Below are positions 58,204 to 64,000 of a stretch of DNA of 64,000 nucleotides, piece after piece. The position numbers were made by a program, and so were the translations under genes. Under the pieces are notes generated by a model. It did no database searches. It worked only from the letters and a program-made list of their open reading frames with translations, and was not told the origin of the DNA. Every line of letters begins with the position of its first letter. The stretch's first letter is position 1. The stretch comes from Annulohypoxylon bovei var. microspora. Its lineage: Eukaryota; Ascomycota; Sordariomycetes; Xylariales; Hypoxylaceae. The DNA lies in assembly GCA_022836615.1 (NCBI GenBank), contig MU405293.1, positions 62,001 to 126,000 of the forward strand, written 5' to 3'.

Positions 58204-60233
58204 TATGTATGTATGTACCTAGCTAGGGTGACTGGCCGCCATCTGTCAACTAAACCTTATTTGGATGTAAACAGGGCAATTGACAGGGATTGACAGAACC
58301 TAAGAACCCTCCCCTTGCTGTTACTAAAGCCACTAAGTTCGTCCCTAGAAAAGGCAAGACCTCGGGAAGGACTCCAACTCCAGGTTTCACCAACACCCAC
58401 CAGTTCTTTAACCCTTGAGTTTCACCATCTTCATCTTTTTTTCAGTTGAACCACACATCACATTCGAAGAGGTCACATCCATATTCTCGACCCTTTCTTT
58501 TTAGCTGTACGATGATATCCACCATGTCCCGAACAACATGGATATCTGACTGATTTAGACAAGGAGGGTCCATGATCGACCGCTACATACCGAGAACCCA
58601 TCATGATGGGTTTTCTTGATTCAGACTACTAGGGGTCGAATACGAGCCGCACGCATTACCTGACACCTGCCCCTGGTTAATGCGACCTTATCGACGATTG
58701 CGGTATCGTCCCATCTTTGGCTTCTTTCTGGTTTCCCACCTCCTTTTGGAAATCTCATCGTTACTCATTCTGTTACCCGTAACATACAGTATGGCTATCT
58801 TGATAATGTTTCGCACTCAGTTACATACCTACCTACCTACATAGCAACTCTACTGATGCAGCTATGTAAAATCTGTCACCTGTCACCCGTTTCGTAAGCT
58901 CTCTAGGACAAAGCGCATTTCGGTAAAAAGTCCACACAATCTCCTACACGAAGTGAAAGAATATGATTATGACAACGCTCAGCTCGTTACTCCGATATAT
59001 TGGTTAAACTTTCGGCTTCTTCATCTCGTTAAAGAAACGCTATGAACGCCGTCATACCAGTGATCACATTTGGGACTGTGCGTCAAATCTACCAGACCAC
59101 CAGATTAGTCTAACCGATGGCCTAGAACCTAAAAGAGATCGCCAGGCACATATGCCTCTTTTGGTAAACGACTAATACTATAGTAGTAACGTTAATCGGA
59201 TCCCAAAAGGCCGGAGCTGCCAGCGCCACCTAACAATCTTTAGTAGAAGGGTCTGACCACCGATAGTTTCCTGAGCGCTGGATATTAGATATCTGTTACC
59301 TAACTGTTGTATATGTTTACTAATTAATAACTCCTAGGACCCGAAGAGATTTCACTGTCCCGTGAGCCCATGAAAAGTTATCATGACACCGCGCCGCACT
59401 AGATGTCCTCTTCCGCGTAAAGCCAATGCCTCTTAATAGTGGAGAAACATAGTAGGCGAGCGTTCCGAGGTCTAGGTACCTCTTACCTGGTATGCCTAGC
59501 AACTGGCACAATAAACAGGATATTTATATTGACCAACTAACCGAAAAACCTGGCTAATACAACATGCATACATCCATCGAATATGATTATCCGAGAGTGC
59601 GAGAGAGACGGCATTGTAGCTTCGATTTAAGGGTTTTATCGAATGATTAAGCTTAGATGTCTCCATTTTCAAAGAGACCTTTTGATTAATCACTGTGTAG
59701 GTACTTTTACACTTACGCAGCATCCGAGAGAACGAAAAGCGACAAGCGATAAAATATCGTTAAAGTCTTCGCGGATGTTGGTTGCGGTAGGTAGGCGAAA
59801 TTAATTAACGCTATGGTGTTGTCCGCGACGCCACGCGACATCGTATCGCGACGAATATCCTTCAAAGTCCTTTTACCATGATTTATTGACATTAAAGAAT
59901 TGACAAGTTCTGGAAAGGATTTGGAAAAGCATGCGATCAGATATGACTCAGCTATTAATAGCTATAAAATGCCCCGATCAACGCTGTTAAAAGCACGTTT
60001 TCGGTTGTCGGCCGGTTTGCTGATCCCTATAATAAAAAAACCCCTACGTTGATCCGGGGGAAGCTAAATACTTACGTATTGACCACATTAATTCTGCAGG
60101 AACAAGGTCTAATTGGTCCCAGCAAAGAGTCACCACGAAGATCGATCTGAAGAAATCTAAATTAATTGATAGACTGCTTGCTTGCATTCCGCTATTTTGT
60201 CTCACTGCTGCAGACTCGGATTCATCATACTAT

Positions 60234-60264
60234 CTACCTACCTACCTACCTACCTACCTACCTA
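60234..60264. repeat. (CTAC)n microsatellite
   Basis: 31 bp of uninterrupted CTAC, nearly eight units, in the gene-sparse region. Its unit matches half of the dispersed TACCTAGGTA motif. Confidence 0.9.
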
Positions 60265-61572
60265 GATGGTTCGGAACTCACTTCAAAAGAAACCCACGGA
60301 TAGAAATATCTACGATGAGCTTGCTAGCATTCTAACGAGTATGGTCTGGGAATCTCGTGCTAACATAATGCATGAATTATTCCGTACCGACAATAGCATT
60401 GCGCCGGCTATCCTGGTAGCCACGACAGGCTCGCCATTTCCCCATATTCGCACGCCAATTTTCTAGAACCATGTTCGCATAGGATTCATGCGTTCCGAGG
60501 GAATTTTTACAATGCTGTTTGCATGGCCATCTCCATATATGATCGGCATATACCTCTCAACTAATAGCCCCTCCATAAACATAACTGGCCGCCACGATTT
60601 TGCAACTACAAGTCCAGCTAATCGGTGATATCTGATCTGATACATAGCCGCACCACGAAGAAAAAAATTCGTTGGTCCACTCGCTACAATGATGACACAA
60701 ACGTAGATATTGCGAGGAGGTGGCTATGTTTCCTACGACCAAACACTCATGCAAGTAAGCTGGCAATTGTCATAAGATCGGATAACTGCAGTTTCTACAT
60801 AGTAGTAGTAGAGTAGTAAGCCAATCCGGACTCAATCCGCGATACGGGATTCCTTTTCATGTCAGGTATGCACATAATCAGGGGAAAGCTATTATCAGCA
60901 TACGCCTAATAGGAAATCTTCTGCTCGCCAACTAGTATGTGTGCCTCCCAAAATCGGTCGAATGACGGTTCGTAGGATGAACAATGTTCTGACTACAGCA
61001 GTTCCCCCTCTCATTTGCAAAAGAGCCGTACTTACTTACTTGCAACTTCCTGAAGCTGTCAGCACGCTGCACCATCAACGACATATTAGTTGGTAAGTAG
61101 GTCGACTCGGGGCCGAAAATGTTTCTGACGCCAGCGATACTACCTACATTCATCCAGCTTGAGTGTTTTACTTTACCCACAACAACCCAAATGCTATTTT
61201 TACCTTGGGCACGAAGGCAGGTAGAACAGAACGTACGTAGGACGTAGGGCGTAAGACGAAATTGCAAAAGCGCCGCAACGAGAATTAGAATTGATCTATT
61301 CATGCCTACCTGCCTCGGGTCTAGGTAGGTTTGGAAGGCACAGTACGTTCCATTGGCCCCATTCGGGACATTGGTGGCGCTTACACAACAAAGCGCCCCG
61401 CCTACGTTTTCCGCTCGGCGCTCGTTTTGAACATTTGAAAATCTCCAATACGCGTGTTCCAATCCATTCCCTACAATATCCACTAAACGCCGCGCCGCGC
61501 TACACAAAAGCAGCCGAGCGGAAAGCTTAAAGCGCCTTCGGCGGCTAGGGATCACTAGATCTTCGTAGAGCT

Positions 61573-61597
61573 GCGGGTGATCGATCGGATCACCCGC
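61573..61597. repeat. Perfect 10-bp inverted repeat beyond the 3' end of VMS1
   Basis: GCGGGTGATC, five bases, then GATCACCCGC. The RNA could form a strong hairpin on either strand; as DNA it is a good dyad-symmetric binding site. It lies about 140 bp past the VMS1 stop codon. Confidence 0.75.
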
Positions 61598-61734
61598 ACG
61601 ATATTGATCGACAATTTTGCTTTTCGTTTTTGTCTCTCTTTTTCTTTGTTTCGCCCTTCTCCCCTCCCCTATTTCTCATGAACCTATGGGCCTCCTTGGT
61701 AAGTACGAACCTGCAGACGATCTACTCACAGCCC

Positions 61735-63795
61735 TTAGCCCCCACCCAACCTCCTCATCCTCTCCTCCGCCGCCCGTGCCCTCCTCTCGCGATCCAACCT
61801 CATCCTCTGCTCGGGCGTCAGCCCGCGCGCCTCCTCCTCGCGCTTGTCCTGAGCCGACTTCTTCGCGCCGGCGTCCAGCAAACTCTTACCTCGACCCTTA
61901 CTACTCGCATCGGGGACCTTAGGGCCCTCGCTTTTCAGCCGAAGTTCCTCAGCCCTGCGGCGCTCGGCTTCTTTTGCCTCGAGCTCCTTGCGCTCGCGCG
62001 CGTCGCGCTGGTCCGCTTCGGCTTTGGCGAGGGCTGGTGGTACTCTTGCCACCTCCCAGTCCCATCTCTGCTCGCCGAGGTCGCCGCGCGCGACGCGGAA
62101 GGCGTCTCTCGTTGCGCGGTCGCCCGCGAGCTCGAAGGCCGTCTTGCCCTCCCTGTTGGGGAACGTGGGGTCCGCGCCCCCTTTGACCAGGAGGCCTAGG
62201 ACGAGCGGCGCCGAGTTCTGGTTCGCGGCCAGATGCAGGGGTGTGGGGGCGTGGTAGTTCTGCGGCGAGTCGGCGGGTTGGAAGAGGAAGCTGGCGGAGA
62301 CGTCGTTGCTTTTCAGGTAGGATAGTAAGGCAGGAAGTTTAGATCGGCGGATGAAGGCTTGCAGTTGTGATGTGTGTAGTAGCGCTGTTTCTTCCTCCTC
62401 TGTTAGCTTGGGCGCTGCTGGCTTAACTGGTTTGGAGACGGCCGTCTTTGCGGGTGTCTCCTCTTGCGTCTTAGTTTGCTGATTTGGGTCGATTTCGCGA
62501 ACTTTTAACCGGGTAAGTTCGATGAAAGACCGCATGAGTTCGTTCTGCGTTGCTCGCCGCGTGCTAAAGGGAAAACTCCGTATGCGTAGATCGTTCGCTC
62601 GTAGGACTTGGTCATCGTAAGGGCCGAAGAGCGTTCTTCGGTTCGTGGCTCCCGTTGCTCGGATGAACAGTAGTTCTGATGTGTCCAGTAAACCTTTCCA
62701 GTCTTGTAAGAGTAGTCGGACCTCATCCGTTAGAGCCTGCTCGTTGTATCGTCGGATACTGGAACCGGCCGAATGCGCGTTTCCCTTCGCGTTATCGTTT
62801 GCGGATTGCGAGCCACCCTGCTTTCTTCTCGTAGTGTATCTGTGAAATGTTTTATGCGCCAGAACTGTAGCCTCTCTATTTAAAGGGCCTATTGACCCGT
62901 GCTTCGTTTGCCGCGGTGCTAGCGAGACCACCATAGCTGCAAAGTGACCACCACCGATCATACAGAGAAAGATATGCGGTCCTTTGTAAACAGCAGGCGC
63001 AAAGTTTCCATCTGGTCCTGGTTTGGGTACGACTATCGGCTGTAGTTGTTTCTTCTTGATTATATCGACGATATTGCTTTCGTCTCTAGATTCCTCCAAT
63101 TTGAAGATAGCACGATATACGCCAAAATAGCTGTTCTGGGGTAGCACGGGTGAGTTGAACCACAATAATGGCTGTGCACCACCACCCCTCTGTCTCTTTC
63201 GGGAATATCCATCTTCATTATCTTCTTGGTTATCATCTATATTGCCGCCATTTTTCCTGTCAGCTAAAGTAGCCTGCTTTTTCAAGAGCGTTGTTAGGAG
63301 ATTGCTCTCCTTGTCGTCATTCTCATCTTCCTCGTCGGAATCAGTAGAGTCGGAACCCGAAAGGCTTTCGTCGAGGTCCGCGATCAGTTTCTCGAATTCG
63401 ACCTCGGAGACCGGACTCTTCCCTCGCAGCTTTTGCTTGAGGTTGTAGTGGTGCAGATCCGATTTTAGATGGCCGCGTTGGTCTTGCACGGTTGCAAACG
63501 AGAGCGCGCATAAAGAGCATGACTGCGAGCCTACTACCGATATGTTGCCGGAAGCATCTTCCGTCTGTGGTGCTTGCTTGGTAGACTTCTTCTCTACGTC
63601 TTGTGCTTCAGCGTCGGTAGCATCTTGTTTTATAGAGAGGGTTGTAAGGACCTGGTCGGGCAGATCGTATACTATTGATGGTGGGGTATATGATTAGAAA
63701 GCGTTCTATAGTATTTTGCGATATTACGTAGAATAGTAAAATGGTGATTTACCATAAAGGGGTCGCTTCAACAAATCGTCTACTTTTTGATCCAT
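61735..63795 (-). CDS. VMS1: Vms1/ANKZF1-type peptidyl-tRNA hydrolase of ribosome quality control
   Basis: Two exons on the minus strand (63753-63795 and 61735-63671) give 659 residues. The 14-codon first exon encodes MDQKVDDLLKRPLY, matching the usual N terminus. A C2H2 zinc finger lies at about 66-89 (CSLC...HLKSDLHH), then an acidic linker. The VLRF1 release-factor-like domain spans about 185-405, with the RRKQGGSQS loop at about 296-304; Gln 299 corresponds to catalytic Gln 295 of yeast. Ankyrin repeats follow (TPLHLAANQNSAPLVLGLL, about 491-540). A basic coiled coil ends in RERRARAAEERMRR, which fits the VCP/Cdc48-interacting motif R-x5-A-A-x2-R. Vms1 frees stalled nascent chains from 60S peptidyl-tRNA and works with Cdc48, including at mitochondria. 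All domains are present and in the standard order. Confidence 0.95.
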
Positions 63796-64000
63796 TGCTT
63801 GCGACTCTAACTTGACGTCTTTGTTTATTTGGAAGATCTAACGAATGTAGGTAGAAGTTGGGAAGATAGGAGGGAAACTTCCGAGTTAGAAGCACCGATG
63901 ACGAAAGTGGGTTGAAATAAGAGCTTTGGTGGGGTAGCTTCCTTTGTTCAACACGCTAGAAACCGTACCTGTCTACTATAGTTATAGCATTGATGGTTTG

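Larger units (their letters stand above)
55867..61734. other. 5.9-kb gene-sparse region
   Basis: No coding sequence passes inspection across almost 6 kb. It holds the mimp-like element (57984-58203), a (CTAC)n microsatellite (60234-60264), scattered TACCTA motifs, and a 25-bp hairpin near the 3' end of VMS1. A pyrimidine-rich stretch with TTTTTTTCAG and a short ATG frame at 58430-58550 could be the 5' leader of an unseen transcript, but no body follows. Confidence 0.55.

Noticed and set aside
58430..58550. Possible 5' leader and short ORF (MISTMSRTTWISD)
   Set aside because: Pyrimidine-rich stretch and TTTTTTTCAG look leader-like, but no coding body follows on either strand.
60234..60264. 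CRISPR-like or structured repeat
   Set aside because: Plain tetranucleotide microsatellite in a eukaryotic genome; no spacers.
60932..61555. Minus-strand ORF of 207 codons in the gene-sparse region
   Set aside because: Composition looks random, no domain or signal peptide, no supporting splice or promoter signals. It could be revisited with RNA data.

Overview
The window is nuclear DNA of a filamentous ascomycete (Pezizomycotina, most likely Sordariomycetes). Protein-coding genes carry short spliceosomal introns (about 50-150 bp) with GTATGT/GTAAGT donors and CTAAC/CTAAT branch sites. Gene content is typical of that group: a HET-domain protein, a Ppo fatty-acid dioxygenase-P450 fusion, a CFEM-type GPI protein, an RTA1 protein, a DUF3716 zinc protein and a 2EXR protein. 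I see no operons, tRNA, rRNA or CRISPR. I rebuilt exon-intron structures by hand; all reported gene models close in frame.

Layout, left to right. 0-5.9 kb is gene-poor and AT-rich. It holds a frameshifted coding remnant at the left edge, an 11-bp minisatellite, a perfect 20-bp palindrome and a four-exon DUF3716 gene. 5.9-18.6 kb is a conserved housekeeping block: Tudor-SN nuclease, transaldolase (pentose phosphate pathway), a PPN2-like membrane phosphoesterase, the COX assembly factor Coa5/Pet191, and a Tgl1-like steryl ester lipase divergent from COA5. 18.5-22.9 kb holds a 1,199-residue Ppo oxylipin synthase; a degenerate interstitial telomere repeat lies 26 bp beyond its stop codon. 25.2-34.4 kb has a HET protein, a GC-rich flavin monooxygenase, a HAM1/BPI-like lipid-binding-family protein and an RTA1 membrane protein.

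35.4-47.7 kb holds two very large genes in divergent orientation: a Red1/ZFC3H1-like zinc-finger protein and class II myosin heavy chain (about 2,420 residues). 48.4-52 kb holds two poorly characterised genes with lipidation signals: an orphan acidic Tyr-rich protein with an N-myristoylation motif, and a 2EXR protein ending in CCIL. A 446-bp hAT-type miniature element with an exact 8-bp target duplication lies between them. 53.8-55.9 kb encodes a Ser/Thr-rich CFEM-like GPI wall protein. 55.9-61.7 kb is nearly gene-free and carries a 220-bp TA-flanked miniature element with TIRs of about 58 bp that resemble Fusarium mimp/impala ends. The right edge holds VMS1, a ribosome-quality-control peptidyl-tRNA hydrolase.

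The genes do not form one obvious cluster or pathway; this is a mosaic of conserved genes and accessory, repeat-bearing spacers. I found no convincing new multi-gene system. The best leads are the two intact-looking miniature transposons, the telomere tract abutting a compositionally shifted terminal Ppo exon with a substituted P450 I-helix motif, the possible alternative C terminus of myosin II made by intron retention, and the predicted prenylated 2EXR protein.
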